64,000 bases of DNA from Streptomyces cylindrosporus (GCF_022698165.1 NZ_JALDAY010000016.1:1-64000); one strand, 5' to 3'. Positions 16,556 through 25,007 are shown, numbered from the stretch's first letter. The notes: generated by a model not told the origin, from the letters alone. Translations and numbers: made by a program.

Positions 16556-17203
16556 TCACTCGCCGAAGCCGTACCGCCGTGCCGTCTCCTCCTCCTGGGC
16601 CAGTCGGTGGAGCGACTGCAGGATCGGCTCGTTGATGATCGCCCCGAGGATCGCGAACTCGATCCGCTCCTCCTCCGAGGGATGCGTCTCCATGTTGTCC
16701 AGGTCGAGGACGGCCGTGCGGTGCATCAACTCGGCGTACGGCGCCATCAGTTCCGCCCCCCAGCCGTAACCGAGCCGGCGGAACGCGGCCACCGACACCA
16801 CCAGTGAGCGGTACGCGGGGGAGATGGTCGCGAGCTGCTTGGCGTTCTCCCAGCCCAGCCGGTCCAGGAGCGCGGCCACCTCCTGCTGGGCGGCCTGTAC
16901 GTACTCGTCGTCCTCGTCCGGCTCGGGCACCTGCGGCAGTGACCACAGTGCCGCGCCCAGACGGATCGTGCGGGGCAGGGAGTCGTCGTCCACATGCCCC
17001 AGCACCTCCCTGACCGTCGCCACTGGCACCCGGCCCACCTGGATCATCGCGCGGACCAGCCGCAGCCGGCGCAGATGCTCCTCGTCGTACTCGGCGGTCG
17101 TCGTGTTGATCTGGCGGCCCGGCGGCAACAGGCCTTCGCGCAGGTAGTACTTGATCGTCGCGGTGGACACGCCACTGCGCGTGCTCAGTTCGGCGAGCCG
17201 CAT
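16556..17203 (-). CDS. MerR-family transcriptional regulator
   Basis: 215-aa regulator. N-terminal winged helix MRLAELSTRSGVSTATIKYYLREGLLP (residues 1-27), then the second wing with YDEEHLRRLRLVRAMIQVG. The remaining 140 residues are a helical effector domain with no obvious Cys metal site. ATG at 17203 chosen because AAGGAG is about 9 nt upstream; the frame is open 12 codons further. It is divergent from the DUF4188 gene, with a palindrome between them, so it probably controls that gene and itself. Confidence 0.9.
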   Translation of the reverse strand: MRLAELSTRSGVSTATIKYYLREGLLPPGRQINTTTAEYDEEHLRRLRLVRAMIQVGRVPVATVREVLGHVDDDSLPRTIRLGAALWSLPQVPEPDEDDEYVQAAQQEVAALLDRLGWENAKQLATISPAYRSLVVSVAAFRRLGYGWGAELMAPYAELMHRTAVLDLDNMETHPSEEERIEFAILGAIINEPILQSLHRLAQEEETARRYGFGE

Positions 17204-17231
17204 GTCTTGCGCTCCTTCTCGGATACCGGCA

Positions 17232-17257
17232 CTATCCAAGCATCGTCGCTCGGATAG
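17232..17257. promoter_or_regulatory. Candidate MerR operator
   Basis: Inverted repeat CTATCCAAGC (17232-17241) and GCTCGGATAG (17248-17257), 9 of 10 positions matching, 6-bp spacer. It lies midway between the divergent MerR and DUF4188 starts. Confidence 0.6.
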
Positions 17258-17285
17258 CGCTGCTCACCAACGAGGGGGAGTCGTC

Positions 17286-17795
17286 ATGGTGTCCCGTACG
17301 ACAGCCGATGCGAAGGGCGATGTCGTCGTCCTGCTGATCGGCATGCGCGTCAACCGCTTCTGGGCCATCCATCTGTGGCTGCCGGTGATGCTCGCGATGT
17401 TCCGCATGCTGCGGGAGCTGGAGAAGGACCCCGCCCGGGGCCTGCTCAGCCGTGTCCTGCTGACGGCCTCGCCCCGCACGTACTACGTCGTCCAGTACTG
17501 GGAGTCCAAGGAGAAGCTGTACGCCTACGCGACCGCGCCGGACGCCTTCCACCACAAGGCGTGGGCCACGCTCAACCGCAAGGAGCGCGAGGGCAGGCTG
17601 CGAGGTGAGGTGGGGATCTGGCACGAGGCGTACGTCGTGCCGGAGGGCTCGTACGAGGCGATCTACGGGGACATGCCGGCGTTCGGCCTCGCTGCCGCGC
17701 ACGGGCAGATCCCGCTGGAGAAGCGAGGCCGGTACGCGAAGGACCGGTTCGCCCACCGCTCGCAGCCGGAGGCGGTGGCCGAGAAGACCGGGTGA
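17286..17795 (+). CDS. DUF4188 (monooxygenase-like) family protein
   Basis: 169-aa protein of the DUF4188 family, which has a dimeric alpha/beta-barrel-like fold resembling antibiotic-biosynthesis monooxygenases. Recognisable segments: VVVLLIGMRVNRFWAIHLWLP near the N-terminus, YYVVQYWESKEKLYAYA, FHHKAWATLNRK and GIWHEAYVVPEGSYEAIYGDMP. ATG at 17286 has AGGGGGAG about 6 nt upstream. Divergent from the MerR regulator. The reaction is unknown; family members are often under MerR or TetR control. Confidence 0.85.
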   Translation: MVSRTTADAKGDVVVLLIGMRVNRFWAIHLWLPVMLAMFRMLRELEKDPARGLLSRVLLTASPRTYYVVQYWESKEKLYAYATAPDAFHHKAWATLNRKEREGRLRGEVGIWHEAYVVPEGSYEAIYGDMPAFGLAAAHGQIPLEKRGRYAKDRFAHRSQPEAVAEKTG

Positions 17796-17884
17796 CCAGG
17801 GGGGGCATCGGGGGAGCGGGGAGGGCCTGCCGCGGCGTTGGGGCGGCTCTCCCCGCTAACGCTCCCGTGTGCCGGCCCGGTACG

Positions 17885-18601
17885 TCAGCCGGTGCGGCGC
17901 AGGGCCTCCGAGAGGCGGGCCGCGGCGTCGATGACCGCCTGGGCGTGCATCCGGCCCGGGTGGCGGGTCAGGCGCTCGATGGGGCCGGAGACCGAGACGG
18001 CGGCCACCACGCGGTTGGAGGGGCCGCGCACGGGCGCGGAGACGGACGCGACGCCCGGCTCGCGCTCGCCGATGGACTGGGCCCAGCCGCGGCGGCGTAC
18101 GCCCGAGAGCGCGGTGGCGGTGAAGCGGGCGCCCTGCAGGCCCCGGTGCAGGCGCTCCGGCTCTTCCCAGGCCATCAGGATCTGCGCGGAGGAGCCGGCC
18201 TTCATGGTGAGCGTCGAACCGACCGGGACCGTGTCCCGCAGTCCGGACAGGCGCTCCGCGGCGGCGACGCAGATGCGCATGTCGCCCTGGCGGCGGTAGA
18301 GCTGGGCGCTCTCGCCCGTCACGTCCCGCAGATGCGTGAGCACCGGGCCCGCGGTCGCGAGCAGACGGTCCTCGCCGGCCGCCGCGGCCAGCTCCGCGAG
18401 ACGGGGGCCGAGAATGAAACGGCCCTGCATGTCGCGTGCCACCATGCGGTGGTGCTCCAGGGCCACGGCCAGTCGGTGGGCCGTTGGTCGTGCCAGTCCG
18501 GTGGCCGCCACCAATCCTGCGAGCGTGGCGGGCCCGGACTCCAGGGCGCTCAGGACAAGGGCTGCCTTGTCCAGAACGCCGACGCCGCTACTGTTGTCCA
18601 T
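17885..18601 (-). CDS. ndgR: IclR-family regulator NdgR
   Basis: 238-aa IclR-type regulator next to and divergent from leuCD, the hallmark position of NdgR, which controls branched-chain amino-acid genes and affects antibiotic production. N-terminal helix-turn-helix: LDKAALVLSALESGPATLAGL and ATGLARPTAHRLAVAL (residues 10-50). C-terminal effector domain: YRRQGDMRICVAAAERLSGLRDTVPVG through GPIERLTRHPGRM. ATG at 18601 (MDNSSGVGVLD) chosen from the family N-terminus; the frame runs 20 codons further. No strong Shine-Dalgarno precedes it. Confidence 0.93.
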   Translation of the reverse strand: MDNSSGVGVLDKAALVLSALESGPATLAGLVAATGLARPTAHRLAVALEHHRMVARDMQGRFILGPRLAELAAAAGEDRLLATAGPVLTHLRDVTGESAQLYRRQGDMRICVAAAERLSGLRDTVPVGSTLTMKAGSSAQILMAWEEPERLHRGLQGARFTATALSGVRRRGWAQSIGEREPGVASVSAPVRGPSNRVVAAVSVSGPIERLTRHPGRMHAQAVIDAAARLSEALRRTG

Positions 18602-18614
18602 GCAACGATACTCA

Positions 18615-18656
18615 CGTCTCACTCTGTGAAACGCAAGTTCATTTTTCCGTGAGACG
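18615..18656. promoter_or_regulatory. Inverted repeat between ndgR and leuC, candidate NdgR site
   Basis: CGTCTCAC (18615-18622) is mirrored by GTGAGACG (18649-18656) across 26 bp that contain GTGAAACGCAAGTTC. It lies 14 nt upstream of ndgR and 134 nt upstream of leuC. Confidence 0.5.
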
Positions 18657-18789
18657 CGCAACCCTTGTATGCACAGCGGCCCGCTGACCGGACGGGCCGG
18701 ATGACGGTTGCCCGTGAACTGGGGCCGGGTGCCGTCTCCTCAAGATCTCTAGTTGGGCCGGTGGACGTTTGCCGGCCGGAGGGAAAGCG

Positions 18790-20208
18790 ATGGGTAGGAC
18801 ACTCGCGGAGAAGGTCTGGGACGACCATGTCGTCCGGCGCGCCGAGGGCGAGCCCGACCTCCTCTTCATCGATCTGCACCTCCTGCACGAGGTGACCAGC
18901 CCGCAGGCCTTCGACGGACTGCGCAAGAGCGGCCGCAAGGTGCGCCGCCTCGACCTCACCATCGCGACCGAGGACCACAACACCCCGACCCTCGACATCG
19001 ACAAGCCGATCGCCGACCCGGTCTCCCGCGTCCAGCTGGAGACGCTGCGCAAGAACGCCGCCGAGTTCGGCGTGCGCCTGCACTCGCTGGGCGACGTCGA
19101 GCAGGGCGTCGTGCACGTCGTCGGCCCGCAGCTGGGCCTGACCCAGCCCGGCATGACGGTCGTGTGCGGCGACTCCCACACCTCCACGCACGGCGCGTTC
19201 GGCGGTCTGGCCTTCGGTATCGGCACCTCCCAGGTCGAGCACGTGCTGGCCACCCAGACGCTGCCCATGGCCCGCCCGAAGACCATGGCCATCACGGTCA
19301 ACGGCGAACTGCCCGAGGGCGTCACCGCCAAGGACCTGATCCTCGCGATCATCGCGAAGATCGGCACCGGCGGCGGCCAGGGCTATGTCCTGGAGTACCG
19401 GGGCCCGGCCATCGAGAAACTCTCGATGGAGGCCCGGATGACCATCTGCAACATGTCGATCGAGGCCGGTGCCCGCGCGGGCATGGTCGCCCCCGACGAG
19501 ACCACCTTCGAGTACCTCAAGGGCCGCCCGCACGCCCCGCAGGGCGAGGACTGGGACGCGGCCGTCGCGTACTGGAAGACCCTGAAGACGGACGAGGACG
19601 CCGAGTTCGACGCCGAGGTCGTCATCGAGGCCGCCGAACTGTCGCCGTTCGTCACCTGGGGCACCAACCCCGGTCAGGGCGCGCCGCTTTCGGCCGCCGT
19701 CCCCGACCCGGCTTCGTACGAAGACGCTTCGGAGCGCCTCGCCGCCGAAAAGGCCCTGGAATACATGGGGTTGGAGGCCGGGCAGTCGCTGCGCTCCATC
19801 AAGGTGGACACCGTCTTCGTAGGTTCGTGCACCAACGGCCGCATCGAGGACCTGCGTGCGGCGGCCGAGCTCGTCAAGGGCCGCAAAGTCGCCGACGGCG
19901 TACGGATGCTGGTCGTCCCGGGCTCCGCTCGCGTCGGTCTGCAGGCCGTCTCCGAGGGCCTGGACGTCGTCTTCAAGGAGGCCGGCGCCGAATGGCGGCA
20001 CGCGGGCTGCTCGATGTGTCTGGGCATGAACCCGGACCAGCTGGCCCCGGGTGAGCGCTCCGCGTCCACCTCCAACCGCAACTTCGAGGGCAGGCAGGGC
20101 AAGGGCGGTCGTACGCACCTGGTCTCGCCGCAGGTCGCCGCGGCCACGGCCGTGCTGGGCCACCTCGCCTCGCCCGCCGACCTCGCCGACGTCCCCGCTG
20201 GAGTCTGA
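18790..20208 (+). CDS. leuC: 3-isopropylmalate dehydratase large subunit
   Basis: 472-aa aconitase-family subunit that, with LeuD, isomerises 2- to 3-isopropylmalate in leucine synthesis. The three [4Fe-4S] ligand cysteines are visible in GSCTNGR and CSMCLGM. CGDSHTSTHGAFG and RTHLVSPQVAAATA are family signatures. ATG at 18790 is preceded by GGAGGGAA about 6 nt away; seven upstream codons in frame were not used. leuD follows after 6 nt. Confidence 0.97.
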   Translation: MGRTLAEKVWDDHVVRRAEGEPDLLFIDLHLLHEVTSPQAFDGLRKSGRKVRRLDLTIATEDHNTPTLDIDKPIADPVSRVQLETLRKNAAEFGVRLHSLGDVEQGVVHVVGPQLGLTQPGMTVVCGDSHTSTHGAFGGLAFGIGTSQVEHVLATQTLPMARPKTMAITVNGELPEGVTAKDLILAIIAKIGTGGGQGYVLEYRGPAIEKLSMEARMTICNMSIEAGARAGMVAPDETTFEYLKGRPHAPQGEDWDAAVAYWKTLKTDEDAEFDAEVVIEAAELSPFVTWGTNPGQGAPLSAAVPDPASYEDASERLAAEKALEYMGLEAGQSLRSIKVDTVFVGSCTNGRIEDLRAAAELVKGRKVADGVRMLVVPGSARVGLQAVSEGLDVVFKEAGAEWRHAGCSMCLGMNPDQLAPGERSASTSNRNFEGRQGKGGRTHLVSPQVAAATAVLGHLASPADLADVPAGV

Positions 20209-20214
20209 TCAGTC

Positions 20215-20808
20215 ATGGAAGCATTCACCAAGCACACCGGCCGGGCCGTCCCGCTGCGCCGCTCGAACGTCGACACCGACCAGATCATCCCTGCTCACTG
20301 GCTCAAGAAGGTGACCCGGGACGGTTTCGAGGACGGGCTGTTCGAGGCCTGGCGCAAGGACGAGAACTTCATCCTCAACCGGCCCGAGCGCAAGGGAGCC
20401 ACGGTCCTGGTCGCGGGCCCCGACTTCGGCACCGGCTCCTCCCGCGAGCACGCCGTGTGGGCGCTGCAGAACTACGGCTTCAAGACCGTCATCTCCTCCC
20501 GCTTCGCCGACATCTTCCGCGGCAACTCGCTCAAGAACGGCCTGCTCACGGTGGTTCTGGACCAGAAGATCGTGGAAGCGCTGCAGGAGCTCAGCGAGAA
20601 CGACCCCCAGGCCGAGATCACCGTCGACCTGGAGGCCCGCGAGGTGCTCGCCGAGGGCATCACCGCGAGCTTCGAGCTGGACGAGAACTCCCGCTGGCGG
20701 CTGCTGAACGGGCTGGACGACATCTCCATCACCCTCCAGAACGAGGCGGACATCGCGGCGTACGAGGCCAAGCGCCCCTCGTTCAAGCCGCGCACGCTCC
20801 AGGCGTGA
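20215..20808 (+). CDS. leuD: 3-isopropylmalate dehydratase small subunit
   Basis: 197-aa swivelling-domain subunit of isopropylmalate isomerase. Signatures: NVDTDQIIPAHWLK (residues 20-33), GPDFGTGSSREHAVWAL and IFRGNSLKNGLL. ATG start 6 nt after leuC, so the two are cotranscribed. A long hairpin follows. Confidence 0.97.
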   Translation: MEAFTKHTGRAVPLRRSNVDTDQIIPAHWLKKVTRDGFEDGLFEAWRKDENFILNRPERKGATVLVAGPDFGTGSSREHAVWALQNYGFKTVISSRFADIFRGNSLKNGLLTVVLDQKIVEALQELSENDPQAEITVDLEAREVLAEGITASFELDENSRWRLLNGLDDISITLQNEADIAAYEAKRPSFKPRTLQA

Positions 20809-20865
20809 CGGCAACCCTCCTTCGGAGCAACTGAACAGGTCGAGATCCGGCCACCCACACCCCCC

Positions 20866-20900
20866 GCTGTACCCCCGATCAGCCCGATCGGGGGTACAGC
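20866..20900 (+). terminator. leuCD terminator
   Basis: 15-bp perfect stem (20866-20880 with 20886-20900) and a 5-nt AGCCC loop, 58 nt after the leuD stop. No U-tract. Confidence 0.7.
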
Positions 20901-21084
20901 CGTGTCTGCGGACGAATGTCTTCGCACAGGCACTGGCTTTCGTTCAACTTCCCACGTTACAAAGGGTGTTGCGGGGGTACGCGGATGCAGAGACCGTGGC
21001 TTTCGCACACGCCTGGAAGGCCGTTTGAGGGCACAGTTGCGACCCCCGCAGGCGACAACTCGCCCCAGATGGCACAATCTGTGC

Positions 21085-21315
21085 ATGGAACACGACGGCC
21101 AACTCGAGCTCTATGCGGCAGTCGCGGTCCAACTCAAGGAAGCGCACACAAGGGTGCGCGCACTGCAAGTCCCGGAGGGCGTACGGATGGCGCTGACCCG
21201 GAAGCTGCTGGTCATTACGGCCGCGGCCAAGCACGATCTCGCCGACGCGGCAAGGCGACTGGAGGCGTTCACCGCGGACCTCGACGAGGGTCGAATCCCC
21301 GAAGAGGACTGCTGA
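21085..21315 (+). CDS. Small conserved helical protein, unknown function
   Basis: 76-aa protein from the ATG at 21085 (MEHDGQLELYAAVAVQLK). It is predicted to be two long amphipathic helices: 3-24, and about 35-66 (RMALTRKLLVITAAAKHDLADAARRLEAF). No Cys or signal peptide. The frame is open 61 codons further upstream, but that part is Arg-rich and unlike a protein. No Shine-Dalgarno precedes this ATG. A CACAAT hexamer ends 7 nt upstream, which would fit a -10 element of a leaderless transcript. The position between leuD and hupS is conserved in my recollection of S. coelicolor. Function not recognised. Confidence 0.75.
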   Translation: MEHDGQLELYAAVAVQLKEAHTRVRALQVPEGVRMALTRKLLVITAAAKHDLADAARRLEAFTADLDEGRIPEEDC

Positions 21316-21372
21316 ACGCAGCCGAGACAGCCGAGTTCGTTGCGGCGCATGGGTGATAAGCCCGTTTCGTGT

Positions 21373-21401
21373 TTGATTTGCGGTATATATCTGCCTAACG
21401 T
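21373..21401 (+). promoter_or_regulatory. Candidate hupS promoter
   Basis: TTGATT (21373-21378), 17-nt spacer, TAACGT (21396-21401), in an AT-rich patch, 51 nt before the hupS start. Confidence 0.5.
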
Positions 21402-21452
21402 GCGAAAAAGCTTGAACACTTTCGTTCTGGCAATGTCTCCGAAGGGGAAGAC

Positions 21453-22109
21453 GTGAACAAGGCGCAGCTCGTAGAAGCGATTGCCGACAAGGTCGGTGGC
21501 CGTCAGCAGGCCGCCGAGGCCGTCGACGCGGTCCTGGACGCCATCGTCCGCGCGACCGTCGCGGGGGACCGGGTCTCGGTCACCGGCTTCGGTTCGTTCG
21601 AGAAGGTCGACCGTCCGGCCCGCTACGCCCGCAACCCCCAGACGGGCGAGCGGGTTCGGGTCAAGAAGACCTCCGTGCCGCGCTTCCGCGCGGGCCAGGG
21701 GTTCAAGGACCTGGTGAGCGGCTCGAAGAAGCTGCCGCGCGGTGGCGAGGTGGCCGTAAAGAAGGCGCCCAAGGGCAGCCTGTCCGGCGGGGCGACGGCG
21801 ACGGTGAAGAAGGCCGCCGCGAAGAAGGCCGCCCCGGCGAAGAAGGCGACGGCCGCGGCGAAGAAGACCACCGCGAAGAAGACGACGGCCAAGAAGACCA
21901 CGGCCACCGCCAAGAAGACGACCGCGAAGAAGACCACGGCCAAGAAGGCCACCGGCGCCGCCAAGACCACCGCGGCGAAGAAGACCACGGCCAAGAAGGC
22001 GACGGCCAAGAAGGCCCCGGCGAAGAAGGCGACCGCCAAGAAGGCGCCCGCCAAGAAGTCGACGGCTCGCACCACCACCGCCAAGAAGGCCACCGCCCGC
22101 AAGAGGTAA
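21453..22109 (+). CDS. hupS: HU-family DNA-binding protein with lysine-rich tail (HupS type)
   Basis: 218-aa two-domain nucleoid protein. Residues 1-92 are a full HU domain (NKAQLVEAIADKVGGRQQA, VTGFGSFE, RNPQTGER-RVKKTSVPRFRAGQGFKDLV). Residues about 100-218 are a histone H1-like tail of repeated AKK(A/T)(T/P) units, rich in Lys, Ala and Thr. Streptomyces HupS compacts the chromosome in spores, and the tail gives nonspecific DNA affinity. GTG start with GAAGGGGAAG 6 nt upstream. The repeats at 21820-22100 are coding and should not be read as a CRISPR or satellite. Confidence 0.95.
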   Translation: MNKAQLVEAIADKVGGRQQAAEAVDAVLDAIVRATVAGDRVSVTGFGSFEKVDRPARYARNPQTGERVRVKKTSVPRFRAGQGFKDLVSGSKKLPRGGEVAVKKAPKGSLSGGATATVKKAAAKKAAPAKKATAAAKKTTAKKTTAKKTTATAKKTTAKKTTAKKATGAAKTTAAKKTTAKKATAKKAPAKKATAKKAPAKKSTARTTTAKKATARKR

Positions 22110-22132
22110 GGGCACAGGGGTACTCACGCGCC

Positions 22133-22161
22133 GGGCCGGACTCCGCATCGGAGTCCGGCCC
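22133..22161. terminator. Terminator between hupS and the CSP-like gene
   Basis: 13-bp perfect stem (22133-22145 with 22149-22161) and CAT loop between convergent genes. Confidence 0.75.
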
Positions 22162-22193
22162 GCGGCGTGTTCGGGACTGGGTTCAGCCCGGGT

Positions 22194-22397
22194 TCAGAAC
22201 GTCTGCAGCGTCACGAGGGTGACCCGGACGACCGTGCCCTCGGTCTCCGTCTCGATACGGACCCGCTGACCGGGCCGGAGCAGCCGCAGCCCACCCGCGT
22301 CGAACGCCGCCGCGTCGAACGACACGGGCGTGCCGTCGTCCAGCAACACCTGCCCGCTGCGGGTCTCGGGGTCGTACGTGTACGCGGTCGCCTGCAT
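22194..22397 (-). CDS. Cold-shock-domain-like small protein
   Basis: 67-aa protein with an OB-fold, cold-shock-like pattern. GQVLLDDGTPVSFDAAAF aligns in shape with the CSP strand carrying DG-D(V)F. LRLLRPGQRVRIETETEG resembles the CSP FRTLxEGQxVxFE segment. It lacks the aromatic RNP1 motif (KGFGFI), so nucleic-acid binding is uncertain. ATG start; 9 nt downstream of cofC on the same strand, so likely cotranscribed. Function inferred from fold pattern only. Confidence 0.75.
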   Translation of the reverse strand: MQATAYTYDPETRSGQVLLDDGTPVSFDAAAFDAGGLRLLRPGQRVRIETETEGTVVRVTLVTLQTF

Positions 22398-22406
22398 GCC
22401 GGCAGC

Positions 22407-23045
22407 CTACTGCCCGGGGATCAGCAACTGCGCGGCCACCGCGGCCGTCCGGGCGCCCACGCCGAGGGCGAGGGCCGTGCGCAGGTCGTCGCCGGTGTCC
22501 ACGTCCTGGCGTACGGAATCCACCGCGGCCAGGCGGAGTTCCACCGCTCCCGACGCGCGATGGCGGGCCCGGGAATCGGGGCCGAATGCCGGGAGCAATT
22601 CCAGGCCCGGGGCCGCGGTCAGCAGCGTGGTGCCGATGGCCGCCGCATCCGCGAGAAAAGCGCGCGGGAATTCCGCGGCCGCGTCCAGGACCCGGGACAA
22701 TTCCAGGGGGCGCAGAGCCGGGAGATCCGCGTTCAGGGCGGCCACGGCGCATTCCGGGCGCTCGGCGCGCACGACGGCCGCCCCGTGCGCCAGCGCCGCG
22801 TTCAGGCCGCCGGAGGGCTCGTCGGCGACGATCCGGGCGCCCAGCGCGGCCAGCTCACGGCCCGCGCGGGCGTCGTCCGTGACGACCGCCACATCCTTGA
22901 CCGCCGGGCAGGCCAGCGCCGCCGCCACGGTGTCCTGCGCGAACGCGAGGGCGAGGCCCGGGCGCACCCCGTCGTGCGCGGTGTCCGAGAGCCTGCTCTT
23001 GGCCCGCGCCAGGGGTTTCACGGGTATGACCAACGTCCACTGCAC
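22407..23045 (-). CDS. cofC: 2-phospho-L-lactate guanylyltransferase (F420 biosynthesis)
   Basis: 212-aa CofC/FbiD-family nucleotidyltransferase that activates 2-phospholactate or phosphoenolpyruvate with GTP at the first committed step of coenzyme F420 synthesis. N-terminal WTLVIPVKPLARAKSRLSD holds the nucleotide-binding Lys/Arg residues. ALNADLPALRPLEL is the metal-binding (NxD) motif, and IGTTLLTA is also characteristic. ATG start at 23045. Divergent from plsC. Confidence 0.88.
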   Translation of the reverse strand: MQWTLVIPVKPLARAKSRLSDTAHDGVRPGLALAFAQDTVAAALACPAVKDVAVVTDDARAGRELAALGARIVADEPSGGLNAALAHGAAVVRAERPECAVAALNADLPALRPLELSRVLDAAAEFPRAFLADAAAIGTTLLTAAPGLELLPAFGPDSRARHRASGAVELRLAAVDSVRQDVDTGDDLRTALALGVGARTAAVAAQLLIPGQ

Positions 23046-23214
23046 GAGCGTTCCGTCCCTCTCTTGTCGCGGCCATTGTCACTCAGCCGTCACCTCGGCC
23101 ATCTGGCGGTCGCGCCATCGGGGCGTACCGTGTTCTCGACAGACCGGCGGCCTGGGGCGACACTTGTGCGGCCCCATGGGCCGATGTCCTCGACGCCTAG
23201 AGAAAGGTGCGCGC

Positions 23215-24000
23215 GTGCCCCGCCGCAGAGTCGGATTCTGGTACCGCTTCGCCGCGGTGCTCTGCAAACCGCCGCTGGTGGTTCTGATCAAGCGGGACTG
23301 GCGCGGAATGGAGCACATTCCGGCCGAGGGCGGATTTATCACCGCGGTGAACCACAATTCCCACGTGGACCCCTTCGCGTACGCGCACTATCAGTACAAC
23401 ACCGGACGGGTTCCGCGATTCCTCGCGAAGAGCGGGCTTTTCAAGAAGGGATTCGTCGGCGCCGCGATGCGCGGCACCGGACAGATCCCCGTCTACCGCG
23501 AGTCCACCGACGCGCTCAGCGCCTTCCGGGCCGCCGTGGACGCCGTACAGCGCGGCGAGTGCGTGGTGTTCTACCCGGAGGGAACGATCACCCGCGACCC
23601 GGACGGCTGGCCCATGACCGCCAAGACCGGTGCCGCGCGCGTCGCCCTGCAGACCAAGTGCCCGGTGATCCCCATCGCCCAGTGGGGCGCCAACGAACTC
23701 CTGCCGCCGTACAGCAAGAAGGCGTACATCCTGCCGCGCAAGACCCACCACGTCCTGGCCGGCCCGCCGGTGGACCTCTCGCGCTTCTACGACAAGGAGA
23801 TGTCCGCGGACGTCCTCAAGGAGGCGACCGAGGTCATCATGGCCGCCGTCACCCGCCAGCTGGAGGACATCCGCGGCGAGAAGGCGCCCGAGACGCCCTA
23901 CGACCCGCGCCGCGAGCGGATCGAGCAGCGCCGCAGGACCGAGGCCCAGACGCAGGAGAAGGAACAGCGGGAACACCAGGAAGAGGGGCAGGGTACGTGA
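23215..24000 (+). CDS. plsC: 1-acyl-sn-glycerol-3-phosphate acyltransferase
   Basis: 261-aa PlsC-family acyltransferase making phosphatidic acid at the membrane. Block I NHNSHVDPF holds the catalytic HX4D, block III is FYPEGTITRD and block IV is VIPIAQWG. The last 30 residues are a charged coiled region (Glu/Gln/Arg). GTG at 23215 has AAAGG about 7 nt upstream; the longer open frame upstream lies over cofC and was rejected. Its TGA overlaps the gpsA GTG (sharing TG), so plsC and gpsA are translationally coupled and supply successive phospholipid steps. Confidence 0.93.
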   Translation: MPRRRVGFWYRFAAVLCKPPLVVLIKRDWRGMEHIPAEGGFITAVNHNSHVDPFAYAHYQYNTGRVPRFLAKSGLFKKGFVGAAMRGTGQIPVYRESTDALSAFRAAVDAVQRGECVVFYPEGTITRDPDGWPMTAKTGAARVALQTKCPVIPIAQWGANELLPPYSKKAYILPRKTHHVLAGPPVDLSRFYDKEMSADVLKEATEVIMAAVTRQLEDIRGEKAPETPYDPRRERIEQRRRTEAQTQEKEQREHQEEGQGT

Positions 24001-25007
24001 GCAAGCCCGTCAAGGCGGCGGTGTTCAGCGCCGGTTCGTGGGGTACGGCGTTCGGGATGGTGCTGGCCGACGCGGGGTGCGAGGTCACCCTGTGGGCGCG
24101 GCGCGCGGAGGTGGCCGAGGCGATCAACTCCGGCCGTACGAACCCCGACTACCTGCCCGGCGTCGAACTCCCGGCGAACCTGCGGGCCACCACCGACCCC
24201 GCCGAGGCAGCCGCGGGCGCCGACTTCACGATCCTGTCGGTGCCGTCCCAGACCATGCGCGCGAACCTCGCCGAGTGGACGCCGCTGCTCGCGCCCGACA
24301 CCATCCTCGTCTCCCTCATGAAGGGCGTCGAACTCGGCTCCGCCATGCGGATGAGCGAGGTGATCGAGGACGTCGCCAAGGTCGGCGCCGACCGCATCGC
24401 CGTCGTCACCGGACCCAACCTCGCGCGGGAGATCGCCGCCCGGATGCCGGCCGCCGCGGTGGTCGCGTGCACCGACGAGGCGGTGGCCCAGCGGCTCCAG
24501 GCGGCCTGCCACACGCCGTACTTCAGGCCGTACACCAACACCGACGTGGTCGGCTGCGAGCTCGGCGGCGCGGTGAAGAACGTGATCGGGCTCGCCGTCG
24601 GCATCGCGGACGGCATGGGGCTCGGCGACAACGCGAAGGGCTCGCTGATCACGCGCGGCCTCGCGGAGACCACCCGGCTCGGCATCGCGCTCGGCGCCGA
24701 CCCGCTGACCTTCTCCGGACTCGCGGGCCTCGGCGACCTGGTGGCGACCTGCTCCTCGCCGCTGTCCCGCAACCACACCTTCGGCACCAACCTCGGCAAG
24801 GGCATGACCCTCCAGGAGACCATCGCGGTCACCAAGCAGACCGCCGAGGGCGTCAAGTCCTGTGAGTCCGTCGCGGACTTGGCCCGCCGGCACGGCGTGG
24901 AGATGCCGATCACCGAGACGGTCGTGGACATCGTGCACGAGGGCAAGCCTCCGGTGGTCGCCCTCAAGGAGCTGATGTCGCGCAGCGCGAAGCCCGAACG
25001 ACGCTGA
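23997..25007 (+). CDS. gpsA: NAD(P)H-dependent glycerol-3-phosphate dehydrogenase
   Basis: 336-aa GpsA making sn-glycerol-3-phosphate from dihydroxyacetone phosphate. Rossmann motif SAGSWGTAFGMVLADAG is at residues 9-25. VTGPNLAREIA, LGGAVKNVIGLAVGIADGMGLGDNAKGSLITRGLAE (catalytic Lys region) and GLAGLGDLVATCSSPLSRNH are diagnostic. The GTG start is embedded in the plsC stop. ddlA follows after 69 nt. Confidence 0.96.
   Translation: MSKPVKAAVFSAGSWGTAFGMVLADAGCEVTLWARRAEVAEAINSGRTNPDYLPGVELPANLRATTDPAEAAAGADFTILSVPSQTMRANLAEWTPLLAPDTILVSLMKGVELGSAMRMSEVIEDVAKVGADRIAVVTGPNLAREIAARMPAAAVVACTDEAVAQRLQAACHTPYFRPYTNTDVVGCELGGAVKNVIGLAVGIADGMGLGDNAKGSLITRGLAETTRLGIALGADPLTFSGLAGLGDLVATCSSPLSRNHTFGTNLGKGMTLQETIAVTKQTAEGVKSCESVADLARRHGVEMPITETVVDIVHEGKPPVVALKELMSRSAKPERR

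Noticed and set aside
18714..18752. Possible leucine leader peptide before leuC
   Set aside because: The short frame starting at a GTG has a single Leu codon and no run of Leu codons or attenuator hairpin.
21820..22100. CRISPR-like or satellite repeats of AAGAAGRCC units
   Set aside because: They encode the lysine/alanine tail of HupS in frame, lack fixed-length spacers, and vary at synonymous sites.
22167..23996. Very long plus-strand open frames across 22.2-24.0 kb fused to gpsA and plsC
   Set aside because: They are GC-skew shadows of cofC and neighbours; gpsA and plsC have their own start signals and family N-termini.
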